Source: Chroococcidiopsis thermalis PCC 7203
GTDB taxonomy: Bacteria > Cyanobacteriota > Cyanobacteriia > Cyanobacteriales > Chroococcidiopsidaceae
Direction of reading: 5' to 3'
DNA: 64,000 nt
Assembly: GCF_000317125.1 (NCBI RefSeq)
Contig: NC_019695.1
Coordinates: 546,336 to 610,335 of the forward strand
The notes under the pieces are model-generated. The model made no database searches. It was not told the origin of the DNA and worked only from the letters and a program-made list of their open reading frames with translations. Made by a program: the position numbers and the translations under genes. This document shows, in pieces, positions 1 to 9,428 of the stretch. Each line of letters starts with the position of its first letter. Position 1 is the first letter of the stretch.

Positions 1-1078
1 TAGAACCAATCTGAGCATTACCGATAATATTTAAAGAACCTGTGGCGATCGAGATATTACCAGCATTTCCCAGGCCGAATGTTGAGTTTTGGATACCGCT
101 ACTAGAAGTTGAGGAACTCGTGCCGTCCACGGTGACTGTATCTCTAGCATTAATTTCTATATTTCCTGCTTGAGAGTCAACTGTCCCTTGAAATATTCCA
201 GTCACCAAGCTACTTCTATCTGAAATACTTAGGTTACGAGCATTGACGCTCATGCTACCACCATTGCTAGCAACTGTTCTCACATTGGCTGCGTTTGTTA
301 GCGATATGTCTGATAGGGTTAAATCTGTAGGAAAGCTGAAGCGGAAACCACTGAGATCGGGGTTAATTCCTACCACGCCTGGGGCAGCAACTGCACCTAA
401 TTCTACTCGTCCACCCGCAGCAGTTAAGTCCCCACCTTCCAAGCTGACATTGCCACCAATTAAGGCAAGAGTTCTGCCAGCATCTACCTGTAAACCGACA
501 CCGTTAGCACGGTTGATCATATTGCCTGGATTTACACCAAATTGCAAACCCAAAGGGACGCTGACGGTGAGCAGTGGCGTACCCGTACCTGGTGTGGCGC
601 TAAACTGCGTGCCATCGGCAAAGTTGATACTGTTAGCTGTTGTGGCAATGAAGGAACCACCGATATTTAAGCTGGCATTTTGACCGAAAAGTATACCGTT
701 AGGATTGAGTAGGAATAAATTAGCCGTACCTCTTGCGGCTAAAATTCCATCAATCTCAGATCTGGAGCCACCTGTAACTCTGGTGAGGATATTTTGAATA
801 TTTGCTCCGTTATCAAATAAAGCTGCTCGTCCATTGGGGATGGAAAATTGCTCGAAGCTATGAAATAAATTACTTCCCCGCGTGGCTCCACCAGAGATTG
901 TATCTATACCATCTGGGCTGGAGTTGACTATGGAATTATCTACACCTAGAGTATTATCAGGTCTAAGTTGGCTATCCGGTGGAACTTGAGCCAGCGCAGT
1001 ACTCCCAAACGCTGTACTTCCTATCACCACGCTAGCTAGTCCTAGCCTTAGTGCCTCACGCCAAAAAATTCGTCCCAT
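1..1078 (-). CDS. Filamentous haemagglutinin-like (two-partner secretion) protein, N-terminal part
   Basis: The reading frame starts with ATG at 1078 and stays open to the left edge, so only the N-terminal 359 residues are seen. It has a signal peptide (MGRIFWREALRLGLAS... ending ALAQV) and then a TPS haemagglutination-activity domain with the typical LFHSFEQFSIPNGRAALF, ILTRVTGG and LFLLNPNGI motifs. The part nearest the edge has begun the Gly/Asn-rich beta-helix repeat (GNAGNISIATGS). The family is exported through a TpsB outer-membrane pore and acts at the cell surface; no TpsB gene lies in this window. It is a close paralogue of the next minus-strand protein, so the pair is a tandem duplication. 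The substrate or binding target cannot be told. Confidence 0.9.
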   Translation of the reverse strand, partial: MGRIFWREALRLGLASVVIGSTAFGSTALAQVPPDSQLRPDNTLGVDNSIVNSSPDGIDTISGGATRGSNLFHSFEQFSIPNGRAALFDNGANIQNILTRVTGGSRSEIDGILAARGTANLFLLNPNGILFGQNASLNIGGSFIATTANSINFADGTQFSATPGTGTPLLTVSVPLGLQFGVNPGNMINRANGVGLQVDAGRTLALIGGNVSLEGGDLTAAGGRVELGAVAAPGVVGINPDLSGFRFSFPTDLTLSDISLTNAANVRTVASNGGSMSVNARNLSISDRSSLVTGIFQGTVDSQAGNIEINARDTVTVDGTSSSTSSSGIQNSTFGLGNAGNISIATGSLNIIGNAQIGS

Positions 1079-1421
1079 TTCTCCCCTCTCCGCTCATTCT
1101 GCTCGTATCTTTTTAGACAAGTAACTCAGTATTCAAGGCTACACTGCCTAAAGAGATATTGCCAGAAAAGTCACTTGTCTGCGGTTAAGAATGCTTGCAG
1201 GGGTGTAGAGAAGCGCAAACGTTGCGATCGCATTATTTTTATCTACAGTAATTCGCGATCGCATATATAACGCTGGTAGGGGCGCACATCTGTGCGCCCC
1301 TACAGTCTGTGTATTTCATCCAATTGAAAGCCGCAGATCCCCCTAGCCCCCCTTTCCAAGGGGGGGGAACAAAAGTAGTATCTTTAGTAGGATGGAAAAG
1401 TATTCTATGTGGTACTACTAA
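1079..1421. other. Intergenic region between FHA gene and toxin-antitoxin module
   Basis: No coding region is seen here. It carries HIP1-like GCGATCGC sites, a perfect GC-rich palindrome (1276-1303) and a C/G-rich inverted repeat (about 1338-1368, CCCCCCTTT facing AAGGGGGG). Both repeats recur in many cyanobacterial genomes. The upstream regions of the divergent FHA and antitoxin genes must lie here, but I cannot assign promoter boxes with confidence. Confidence 0.6.
1276..1303. repeat. Perfect GC-rich palindrome, family 1 (GTAGGGGCGCACA)
   Basis: Arms GTAGGGGCGCACA (1276-1288) and TGTGCGCCCCTAC (1291-1303) are perfect inverses separated by two bases. The same element recurs near 20781, 22806, 34395, 34939, 41808, 57416 and 61798, which makes it a dispersed repeat family rather than a gene-specific terminator. 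Confidence 0.9.
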
Positions 1422-1646
1422 GTGGCTACAGAAAAAATTTCCGTCTCTCTCTCCTCATCTTTGATGAGATTTATTGAAACTTACAAAAACACGCATCAGC
1501 ATAAATCGCGCTCTCAGGTAATTGAAACAGCTTTGCAGTTGTTACAGCAGCAGGAGTTAGAAGCAGCTTATCGCGAAGCAAACCAGGAAATCGATCCTGA
1601 TTGGGAAGTGACTGTTGCTGATGGACTTGCTAATGAAACGTGGTGA
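1422..1646 (+). CDS. CopG/ribbon-helix-helix type antitoxin
   Basis: This 74-residue protein starts with GTG. Its N-terminus (EKISVSLSSSLMRFIETY) forms the beta strand and first helix of a ribbon-helix-helix DNA-binding fold, followed by SRSQVIETALQLL. The C-terminal third is acidic and presumably binds the toxin. Its stop overlaps the start of a MazF-like reading frame by 14 bases, the usual arrangement of a type II toxin-antitoxin operon. Such antitoxins neutralise the ribonuclease and repress their own promoter. Here the toxin frame is broken, so the antitoxin may be orphaned. Confidence 0.85.
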   Translation: MATEKISVSLSSSLMRFIETYKNTHQHKSRSQVIETALQLLQQQELEAAYREANQEIDPDWEVTVADGLANETW

Positions 1647-1964
1647 GATTTATTACGCTAATCTTAACCCTACAATTGGTTCTGAAGTTAGTAAGCGCCG
1701 CCCTGTGCTAATTATTAGTAATAATGCGAATAATCTGCTGATATGGTTACAGTACTGCCAATTACATCAAATGTAAGTCGCATTTACCCGTTTGAAGTGA
1801 AGCTAGAACCAAAAGATAGCGGTTTGACAAAATCGTCTAAAGTTCAAGCACAACAAATTCGTACCATCTCAAAACAGCATCTTGATGGTGAATGCATTGG
1901 TTGCTTGAGCAAAGAAATGATGGCACTAGTAGATAACGCCATCAAACTACATCTTCAGCTTTGA
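1633..1964 (+). pseudogene. MazF/PemK-type endoribonuclease toxin with a single-base frameshift
   Basis: From ATG 1633 the frame reads MKRGEIYYANLNPTIGSE then VSKRRPVLIISNNANN, the classic MazF N-terminus, and then runs out of frame to a stop at 1771. The C-terminal half (VTVLPITSNVSRIYPFEV, to the stop at 1964) is in another frame. Adding one T in AATAATCT near 1732-1735 would give NNSADMVTVLPITS and an intact protein of about 110 residues, the normal MazF length. It is therefore a pseudogene by one lost base, or a sequencing error. An internal ATG at 1743 could express only the C-terminal half. No other damage is seen, so the event looks recent. Confidence 0.85.
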
Positions 1965-1965
1965 T

Positions 1966-4900
1966 TTAGGAACTAGGGCAGGAAGTTAGTGTTTCCTTTA
2001 AATGACTTGGTGATGTGGTATCGCCGCTAGTGAGAATTATTGCGCCGTTGCGATCGTATTGCCAGGATGTGGCTTCAGTGATGGTTTCTACAGGGGGAGT
2101 AAGTGTAGTATTAGTTGCTACTGGGAGAGTTGTTTCTACTGCGGCACGGTTTTGAGTTTCTGGTGTTTGCAGATTTGCCCAATCGGTGAGGAGGGCATCA
2201 GAACTGAGTTTATCCGCTGGTGCAGGGGGTAAGCCGCCGCGTCCGGCGACAGTGAAGCGGTTTTCGGCTCCAGAGGGACACCCGGCTGCGACTAAAGAGG
2301 AGGCATCGACTAGTCCTGTTGGTAATTCTACAATATCGCGGCTGGGGTCGATATCGGCAGTATTAAAGCTGACAGTACCACTTAAAGAAGGATCGCTGAG
2401 AGAGATTGCTGCTACATCATTACTAGATGAGTTGTCTAAGAAGTTGAGAAAATCATCTGCTGTGGGTGTATCAGTGCCTAACCGAGATTGAACTGTTTCA
2501 CCATCAATTCGGTTTAGTCCAAAAATGCTTTGAGCGTTAACCTCAATTCTGCCACCATTGCCATTAAAAGCATTTGCAGTAATATCGTTGTTACCGTTTG
2601 CATTGGCAATGACTAAGGGAGAATCGATTGTAATATTGCCGCCACTTCCAGGCTGTCCAGTTCCACCTGCTGAAGTGAAGATCCGGCTGCCACTACGCAA
2701 CCTCACACTCCTGCTAGCTTGTAATCGAATATCTCCACCATTCCCTGATATTGTTCCAGCAAAAATACCACCTCTATTGCTATTCTCTCGATCGTCTAGG
2801 TATATGTTGCGAGCTTTTATGTCAATATTGCCTGCATCTCCTTGCCCTGAAAGGATACTAGCGCTAATTATACCGCCATTAGTGAGAGACAAAGAACCAT
2901 CCCTAATAGCTATGTTAATATCACCACCATTGCCTGTGCCTTCATTTTCTACACTGCTGCCAACAGCGCTAGGAAATCCCTGATTGAAGCCACTAATGGT
3001 AATTCCATTAGTGGCTTTGATTGTGACATTACCTGCATTTCCTGTGCCAAGCGAAATAGCATTGACTTGAGCGCCATCGTTGACAAAAAGTGTACCAGCA
3101 CTGAGATTAATATCACCTCCATTACCAATACCAGATGCACGTACTCGACTGAAGACACCACTTGTATTGTCTTGATTTACTCCAGCAAAGGTAACAGTAT
3201 CGTCCACAGCAATATCGATGTTACCTGCATTTCCTTCTCCAAAAGTGTCGGTACTTATTTGAGCACCATTACTCAAAGACAGCGATCGCGCTTGAATTTT
3301 TATGTCACCTGCTCTACGCGTGCCTGTAAACTCCGAGTTCTGAAACAAAAAGCTGAAAGCTCCACCAGGAAGGTTGTCTGCCACTCCTTCAAATTCGACG
3401 CGATCTCCTGATGTAATCGTTATATTTCCCGCATTTCCTGTACCTGAAGACAAGGTGAAGAGTCTCGATCCGCCACTGAGAATCACTGAACCAGTCGTAT
3501 CAATTTGAATATTTCCTGCATCCCCTTGACCGATAGTGCTAGCAGTAACAACAGCTTCATTCTTGAGTAACAAAGAACCAGCTTTGATACTAATATTACC
3601 ACCTTTACTCGTACCACCTTGCGTATTTTGCGTGTTGTTGTAAATACCAGTATCAGAGCTATTTGCACGATCAAGGGTAACAGTATCGCTAACATCAAGA
3701 TTGATATTACCTGCATTTCCTTGACTAAAGGTAGTTGCGCTCAATACACTGCCGTTGGTCACATCTAACGATCGCGCTTTGATGTTAATATCACCACCTC
3801 TGCGATTACTCGGCACTTGAAGTGTTTGTCCTGTTGAGTCAGCTGGTATTTTGTTCAAACTGCTGCTTATGTAGCTTTTTGTATCAAGAGAAACATTACC
3901 GTCAGCAGTGATAGCTACATTACCTGCATTGCCCGTACCAAAAGAGCTAGTTTCTACAAAGGAGCCACCACCAATAGCAATAGAATTAGTTAGATCGTTA
4001 GCAGTAATCTCTATACTGCCTGCGTTCCCCTGTCCAGAAGTGCTGGTGTTTATTTGCGCCCCCTCTGTCAAAGAAAGCGATCGCGCTTGAATAGTTATAT
4101 CGCCACCTTTCCCTGCACCTGTCGCTTCCACTTGGCTGAAAATTCTACCGTTGTCATTCAAGGAAACGTCCTCGTCAGCATTGATAGTGACATTGCCTGC
4201 ATCTCCTTGTCCAGAAGTCCCAGTATTGATTTGCGCTCCCTCAGTTACAGAAAGCGATCGCGCTTTGATGGTAATACTTCCACTTTTACCAATACCTCCC
4301 TCTGTCGCCATCCGGCTAAACACTCCACTGGAAACACCGGTGTTTCCAAATCCAATAAAAGATACCCGACCATCAGCAGTAATGGTAACGTTTCCGGCAT
4401 TGCTTTGGCTAAAGGAATCAGTTTGAATAAATGACCCACCCTCTAATAAAATTGAATCATTCGGATTGGTGGCAGTAATCTGAATATTGCCTGCATCGCC
4501 TTGACTTTCAGTATCAGTATTAGCGCCAATCACTGCCCGATCTCTCAGAAACAATGAGCTAGTTGTAATGTCGATATTGCCGCCTTTACCTGTACCTCCT
4601 TCTTCTACAGTGTTATAGATGCCAGTGCTAAAAAACCTTTCTGGAAATTGACCTAAGCCATCAATAGTTACACTACCTTGGGCATTAATGACTATATCTC
4701 CTGCTACCGCGCTAGCCGAACCCTGATTTCCGCTAATGCCAGCAAGTAGCTCGCTACCGCCAAATAGGCTCAGGTTGCGAGCATTGACAGCAATACTACC
4801 ACCACCACCAGATCTCACATTCACAAAAGTTGGTCTTGTCGGTGACACAGTTGTATCTGCTGTCAGTAATATGTCTCCAAGAGCCAGATCTGTAGGAAAA

Positions 4901-5682
4901 CTGAAGCGAAAACCACTACTATCTGGATTAATTCCTACAACTCCTGGGGCGGCGACTGCGCCTAATTCTACTCGTCCCCCTCTAGCAGTTAATCGACTGC
5001 CTTCCAAGTTAATGTTACCACCAATTAAACCTAAAGTTTTTCCCGGATCTACCTGCAACCCTACAGGAAAGTTGTTGTTATCGACAGCTAGAGAACGATT
5101 AATAATCCCTCTTGGACTTGTACCAAACTGCAAACCCAGGGGAACGCTGACGGTGAGTAACGGCGCACCCGTACCAGGGGTAGCGCTAAATTGCGTCCCA
5201 TCGGCAAAATTGATACTGCTAGCTGTCGTGGCGATAAATGAACCACCGACTCTAAGGCTGGCATTTTCACCGAAAATAATTCCATTAGGATTGAGCAGAA
5301 ATAAATTAGCCGTACCTCTTGCTGCTAAAATTCCGTCAATATCAGAAACTGAGCCACCCGTAACTCTGGTGAGAATATTTTGAATATCTGCTCCATTATT
5401 AAATAAAGCTGCTCGTCCGTCAGGAATGGAAAACCGCTCAAAACTGTGAAATAAATTACCTTCCCGCCTAGCTCCACCAGAGATCGTATCTAGCCCATTC
5501 GGACTAGAGTTGACTGTAGAATTCTCTACACCCAGAGTACTATCGGGTACGATTTGAGAATCTGGTGGCGGAACTTGAGCCAGCGCAGGACTCCCAAATG
5601 CAATCGCACTCCCTACAATTGCACAAGCCAAACCTAGCCGCACGCACCAGCGCCCAGAAACTGAAGATATTTGTAAATACAT
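1966..5682 (-). CDS. Filamentous haemagglutinin-like (two-partner secretion) beta-helix protein
   Basis: This is a large secreted surface protein. I choose ATG at 5682, which gives about 1238 residues and a good signal peptide (basic RWCVR, hydrophobic core, SPALAQ); an in-frame TTG at 5727 would put 15 residues in front of it. The TPS domain follows (LFHSFERFSIPDGRAALF, LFLLNPNGIIFG), then about 850 residues of Gly/Asn-rich beta-helix repeats of the form GNAGNITI and GKGGDI, and a conserved C-terminus with a cysteine (LVAAGCPSGAENRF ... GRGGLPPAPAD). The family is translocated by a TpsB pore, which is not in the window. It is a paralogue of the truncated gene at the left edge. Adhesion or surface binding is the likely role. 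Confidence 0.93.
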   Translation of the reverse strand: MYLQISSVSGRWCVRLGLACAIVGSAIAFGSPALAQVPPPDSQIVPDSTLGVENSTVNSSPNGLDTISGGARREGNLFHSFERFSIPDGRAALFNNGADIQNILTRVTGGSVSDIDGILAARGTANLFLLNPNGIIFGENASLRVGGSFIATTASSINFADGTQFSATPGTGAPLLTVSVPLGLQFGTSPRGIINRSLAVDNNNFPVGLQVDPGKTLGLIGGNINLEGSRLTARGGRVELGAVAAPGVVGINPDSSGFRFSFPTDLALGDILLTADTTVSPTRPTFVNVRSGGGGSIAVNARNLSLFGGSELLAGISGNQGSASAVAGDIVINAQGSVTIDGLGQFPERFFSTGIYNTVEEGGTGKGGNIDITTSSLFLRDRAVIGANTDTESQGDAGNIQITATNPNDSILLEGGSFIQTDSFSQSNAGNVTITADGRVSFIGFGNTGVSSGVFSRMATEGGIGKSGSITIKARSLSVTEGAQINTGTSGQGDAGNVTINADEDVSLNDNGRIFSQVEATGAGKGGDITIQARSLSLTEGAQINTSTSGQGNAGSIEITANDLTNSIAIGGGSFVETSSFGTGNAGNVAITADGNVSLDTKSYISSSLNKIPADSTGQTLQVPSNRRGGDINIKARSLDVTNGSVLSATTFSQGNAGNINLDVSDTVTLDRANSSDTGIYNNTQNTQGGTSKGGNISIKAGSLLLKNEAVVTASTIGQGDAGNIQIDTTGSVILSGGSRLFTLSSGTGNAGNITITSGDRVEFEGVADNLPGGAFSFLFQNSEFTGTRRAGDIKIQARSLSLSNGAQISTDTFGEGNAGNIDIAVDDTVTFAGVNQDNTSGVFSRVRASGIGNGGDINLSAGTLFVNDGAQVNAISLGTGNAGNVTIKATNGITISGFNQGFPSAVGSSVENEGTGNGGDINIAIRDGSLSLTNGGIISASILSGQGDAGNIDIKARNIYLDDRENSNRGGIFAGTISGNGGDIRLQASRSVRLRSGSRIFTSAGGTGQPGSGGNITIDSPLVIANANGNNDITANAFNGNGGRIEVNAQSIFGLNRIDGETVQSRLGTDTPTADDFLNFLDNSSSNDVAAISLSDPSLSGTVSFNTADIDPSRDIVELPTGLVDASSLVAAGCPSGAENRFTVAGRGGLPPAPADKLSSDALLTDWANLQTPETQNRAAVETTLPVATNTTLTPPVETITEATSWQYDRNGAIILTSGDTTSPSHLKETLTSCPSS

Positions 5683-6072
5683 CTCTGCTATATAAATATT
5701 TAGGTTAATACCGATGACAGATGCCAAACCACCAATAACTATAAAATAGCCACCGTAATAAAATAAAGCCCTGAAATCTGGAGAAATTGCGATCGCGCCA
5801 TTTCCTCACACCACCAGCACAAAAATGTGCTATTCATCACATTTCCTAGAGACATACACCATCTTCAGGAAAAATTCCACATGATTTTGTAGTATTTAAA
5901 ATAAATGAACGAACCGAACTTTCCATTGGGGGAAAGCCGTATTATAAGAATACTTAAATCAACTTCCTCCTAATTGAAGTGCGATCGCGTCGTTTGCTAC
6001 CCTCTGGCTTAGTTGAATTTCTATCCAGGAAAGCTAATCGGTATAAAAAATATCTGTCTACGGAGAACTGCA
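5683..6072. other. Divergent intergenic region upstream of FHA and DUF928 genes
   Basis: No gene is seen. The region is AT-rich with HIP1 sites, a small inverted repeat (GCACA facing TGTGC, 5817-5830) and TATTATAAGAAT near 5940, which could supply a -10 element for the DUF928 gene. These assignments are tentative. Confidence 0.4.
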
Positions 6073-6975
6073 ATGAAGATTAAACCGTGGCTGAAGTACG
6101 TAATCCCGATCTTGGCAATTGGTTGTTTTGCCCCTGTAGTCCCTGCAACGACGCAGGCTGCACCCGCTAAAGCAGTCCAAAACGCCCAGTCCGATTATGA
6201 CAACTTCATGCGACAAGGCTATCTTGCCACTGCTCAAAGAGACTATGAAACAGCTCTAGTCAATTTTCGCAAGGCTCTCAACCTCCGGCAAGGAAACCCC
6301 TACGCTACTAAAGCAATTAACAACATCAGTAGCTATCTTTCGCAGCGCGGCGAAGCGACAATTTCCTTCGTACCCCCGGAGTGGGGCGCGCCAGGAAACC
6401 GTGTCGGTGGTGCAACGCGAGGCTGTTTCAGTGGCAAACAAGCACTCACAGCTTTAGTTCCAAATACTAATACGGGAACGACGATCGCCGCCCAACCGAC
6501 CTTATCGTTCTACGTACCTGCAAATAAAGCCGAACAGCTAGAATTAGTCTTACTCAACGATAAACAAAAGATCCTGCACAAATCTATTGTTGCTTCGCCG
6601 AAAACTTCAGGGATTGTCAGCGTCAACATGGCTAAAATGCCAGGTGCGCCATCTCTAGAGACGGGGAAAAACTATCAATGGTATTTCTCCATGATCTGCG
6701 ATCCAAAAGACCGTTCGGCAGACGTAGTTGTAGACGGCTGGATTCAACGAGTTGAAGCCGATCCGATTCTGCAAAGCGAAATTCAAAAAGCTAAACCGAG
6801 CGATCGCGTCTCTTTATATGCTGCAAATGGCATTTGGTACGATACTGTAGCGGCAATGGTGGCAAGCCGTCAATCGACACCCAATAATTCAACCGTATCC
6901 CGAGAATGGTCGGATTTACTCAAATCTGTAGGATTGGGTGCAGTTGCTCAGGCTCCAATTGTATTGCTGAACTAA
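6073..6975 (+). CDS. DUF928 family secreted protein
   Basis: ATG 6073 is preferred over the upstream TTG at 6013 because it begins a clean signal peptide (MKIKPWLKYVIPILAIGCF, cleavage after TTQAA) with CGGAG about 8 bases ahead; this gives 300 residues. A tetratricopeptide-like stretch comes first (YLATAQRDYETALVNFRKAL), followed by the DUF928 region with its GNRVGGATRGCF motif and the later YQWYFSMIC motif. DUF928 is essentially cyanobacterial and has no known biochemistry. Genes of this family are often found beside CHASE2-domain proteins and FHA-like secreted proteins, as here. A periplasmic or surface role is inferred from the signal peptide. Confidence 0.88.
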   Translation: MKIKPWLKYVIPILAIGCFAPVVPATTQAAPAKAVQNAQSDYDNFMRQGYLATAQRDYETALVNFRKALNLRQGNPYATKAINNISSYLSQRGEATISFVPPEWGAPGNRVGGATRGCFSGKQALTALVPNTNTGTTIAAQPTLSFYVPANKAEQLELVLLNDKQKILHKSIVASPKTSGIVSVNMAKMPGAPSLETGKNYQWYFSMICDPKDRSADVVVDGWIQRVEADPILQSEIQKAKPSDRVSLYAANGIWYDTVAAMVASRQSTPNNSTVSREWSDLLKSVGLGAVAQAPIVLLN

Positions 6976-7059
6976 GATTCGTTCAACTCACTCGCTCGAA
7001 CAAAGCAAGTATGCCCCTTGTCCCTACAGCGCCCCATGATTACGATAATTATGGACGTG

Positions 7060-7175
7060 CTTAGGGAATTCTTGCTAATGGTCAGTTGTCAGTGACTAGT
7101 GACTAGTGACTGGTGGCTAGACCGGAACAAGAATCTAGCTACTAGCCACCAACCACCAGCCACTCTCTAATGACC
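7060..7175. repeat. Heptamer repeat tract forming a long imperfect inverted repeat
   Basis: Tandem heptamers of the type GTGACTA (7090-7125) face the complementary GCTACTAGCCACC tract (7136-7163), so the transcript could fold into a long hairpin. Such tracts recur through the window and look like STRR-type intergenic repeats. Confidence 0.7.
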
Positions 7176-7216
7176 AACGACAGTCATAACGCCAGATATG
7201 ATAAATCAATATAAAT

Positions 7217-9346
7217 ATGCGCTTATTATTCAAAGCTTCTCAATCAAGTCGTCTACGTAAAATTACAGAGGCGATACCGCCCATATTAGTTGCTAGCGCA
7301 GCCGTCTGTGGCTTGGTTATTGGCGTGCGTCACTTAGGACGACTCGAAGGACTGGAGCTAAACTATTTCGATCGCTTCGTTCAACTGCACCCTGACGAAG
7401 GTTCCGATCCGCGCTTGCTGGTGGTTGCAGTCACGCAAGACGATATTCAAGCACTGGATCGCTGGCCCGCATCCGATCGCACCATAGACCAGCTTTTACA
7501 AAAACTCAAACAGTATCGCCCTCGCATCATCGGCTTGGATATTTATCGCGATTTACCCGTAGAACCAGGTAACGCAGAACTCACCGCGCGCTTGCAGGTA
7601 AACGATAACATTGTCGCGGTGTGTAAAGTAGGAGACGATAAAGGTTTGGGAGTCGCACCACCGACAGTAGTTCCTAAAACTCGTTTGGGATTTAGCGATT
7701 TAGTTTTAGATCGAGATGGGGTAGTCCGCCGGGGTTTGCTGTTCATGACCCCAGAAAAAACCTCTAAGTGTCCTGCTACGACCTCCTTTAGCTTGCAACT
7801 AGCGCTAAAATACCTCAGCCAACAAGGTGTGCGAGCGCAACTAACTCCAGACAAGAATTTAAAGATCGGCACGGCAACTTTTCCCGCGATCGCCAGTAAT
7901 AGCAGCGGTTATCAAAATGTTGATGCGAGAGGATATCAAGTCTTAATTAATTATCGCTCCCCCACTGCCGTCGCTCGCCAGGTATCGCTCAGTGACGTTC
8001 TCTCTGATTCCATTAACCCTAGCTGGGTGGAAGATAAAATCGTTCTAGTCGGCGTGACAGCGACGGAGATCAAAGATTATTTTTATACACCCTACGACCT
8101 CAGCCAGCAGCCGGAAACGAAAGGAAAAATGGCAGGCGTACTCGTCCACGCGCAGATTTTAAGCCAACTGCTGAGTACGACATTAGATGGGCGATCGCTA
8201 TTTTGGTATTGGTCGGAAACCACAGAAATTCTCTGGATTTGGGCGTGGTCTCTATTAGGTGGGGCGATCGCCTGGTACGTGCGTCCCTCCTGGCTGCTGG
8301 GAGTCATTGGGGCAAGTGCTTTACTAGGATTGGGTAGTATTTGTTTTGTCTTATTTCTCCAAAAAGGCTGGATTCCCCTCGTCCCTCCAGCACTTGGTTT
8401 AGTGGGAACAAGTGGGGCGATCGTGGCTTATCAAGCCTACTTTAAAGCGCGTCAAATTAGCGCAAAAACAAACAATTCTGCGGAACAATCCTTTTCATCA
8501 CCCACCACAGCCGCAGGCACTCAATCAACTCGAACCATATTAAAGGAACGATACCAAATCGTGCGCAATATCGGTGCGGGTGGGTTCGGTCATACTTTTC
8601 TCGCCGAAGATACTCAACGTCCGGGTAAACCTTATTGCGTTGTCAAGCAGCTGATTCCATCCAGCGATGAGAGATATATGCAACTGGCGCGGCGCTTGTT
8701 TCAGTCTGAAGCAGAAGCTTTAGAAATATTGGGAAGCTTCGATCGCATTCCTCAATTGCTAGCTTACTTCGAGCAAGATCGACAATTCTATTTAGTAGAA
8801 GAATTCATCCAAGGACACCCCTTGAGTGAAGAATTGGTTCCAGGTAAACGCTTATCTGAAACTGAAGTTGTAGCACTTTTAAAAGATGTTCTACTCGTCC
8901 TCGACTTTATTCATCAGCGCAGCGTCATTCATCGAGATATTAAACCCAGCAATATTATTAGAAGACAATCGGATAATAGTTTAGTTTTAGTTGATTTCGG
9001 TTCCGTCAAACAATTGCAAACTCAAATCACGATGGCGCAGGAAAAATACACCGTGGCGATCGGTACAATGGGATATGCTGCGCCAGAACAGTTTTTTGGT
9101 AAACCTGTATTTAGCAGTGACATTTACGCCCTCGGTACAATTGGCATTCAAGCTGTAACCGGAATTCCCCCAACAGAATTAGACGAAGATCCCACGACCC
9201 ATGAGGTAATTTGGCGACACCACGTCCCTGCAATCAACGATACGCTAGCAGCTATTTTAAATAAAATGGTGCGTTATTATCCCAGCAATCGATTTCAATC
9301 AGCAACCGCAGTCCTAAGAGCATTGGAAAGCGTTTATATATATTAA
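7217..9346 (+). CDS. CHASE2-domain Ser/Thr protein kinase
   Basis: This 709-residue membrane receptor kinase starts with one membrane helix (about 22-40), then an extracytoplasmic CHASE2 sensor domain (about 45-325) and three closely spaced helices (about 335-405). A cytoplasmic Hanks-type kinase domain follows (about 443-705) with GAGGFG glycine loop, VVKQL lysine, VIHRDIKPSN catalytic loop, VDFGS and GYAAPEQF, so all catalytic residues are present. CHASE2 ligands are unknown. The gene follows the DUF928 gene at 241 bases and probably belongs to the same surface-related locus. It would phosphorylate unknown targets in response to an external signal. Confidence 0.93.
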   Translation: MRLLFKASQSSRLRKITEAIPPILVASAAVCGLVIGVRHLGRLEGLELNYFDRFVQLHPDEGSDPRLLVVAVTQDDIQALDRWPASDRTIDQLLQKLKQYRPRIIGLDIYRDLPVEPGNAELTARLQVNDNIVAVCKVGDDKGLGVAPPTVVPKTRLGFSDLVLDRDGVVRRGLLFMTPEKTSKCPATTSFSLQLALKYLSQQGVRAQLTPDKNLKIGTATFPAIASNSSGYQNVDARGYQVLINYRSPTAVARQVSLSDVLSDSINPSWVEDKIVLVGVTATEIKDYFYTPYDLSQQPETKGKMAGVLVHAQILSQLLSTTLDGRSLFWYWSETTEILWIWAWSLLGGAIAWYVRPSWLLGVIGASALLGLGSICFVLFLQKGWIPLVPPALGLVGTSGAIVAYQAYFKARQISAKTNNSAEQSFSSPTTAAGTQSTRTILKERYQIVRNIGAGGFGHTFLAEDTQRPGKPYCVVKQLIPSSDERYMQLARRLFQSEAEALEILGSFDRIPQLLAYFEQDRQFYLVEEFIQGHPLSEELVPGKRLSETEVVALLKDVLLVLDFIHQRSVIHRDIKPSNIIRRQSDNSLVLVDFGSVKQLQTQITMAQEKYTVAIGTMGYAAPEQFFGKPVFSSDIYALGTIGIQAVTGIPPTELDEDPTTHEVIWRHHVPAINDTLAAILNKMVRYYPSNRFQSATAVLRALESVYIY

Positions 9347-9428
9347 AGTCAAACGCTAAAAGTTAAAAGTCAAAATATTGGCATCGCGCGGCATGTGTTC
9401 CATCAGACGCGATGTATCGACAACAGTT

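Noticed and set aside
2186-5383. Plus-strand frames of 100-215 codons opposite the large FHA gene
   Set aside because: They are antisense shadows of the Gly/Asn-rich beta-helix repeats; the minus-strand gene has signal peptide, TPS domain and a full family layout.
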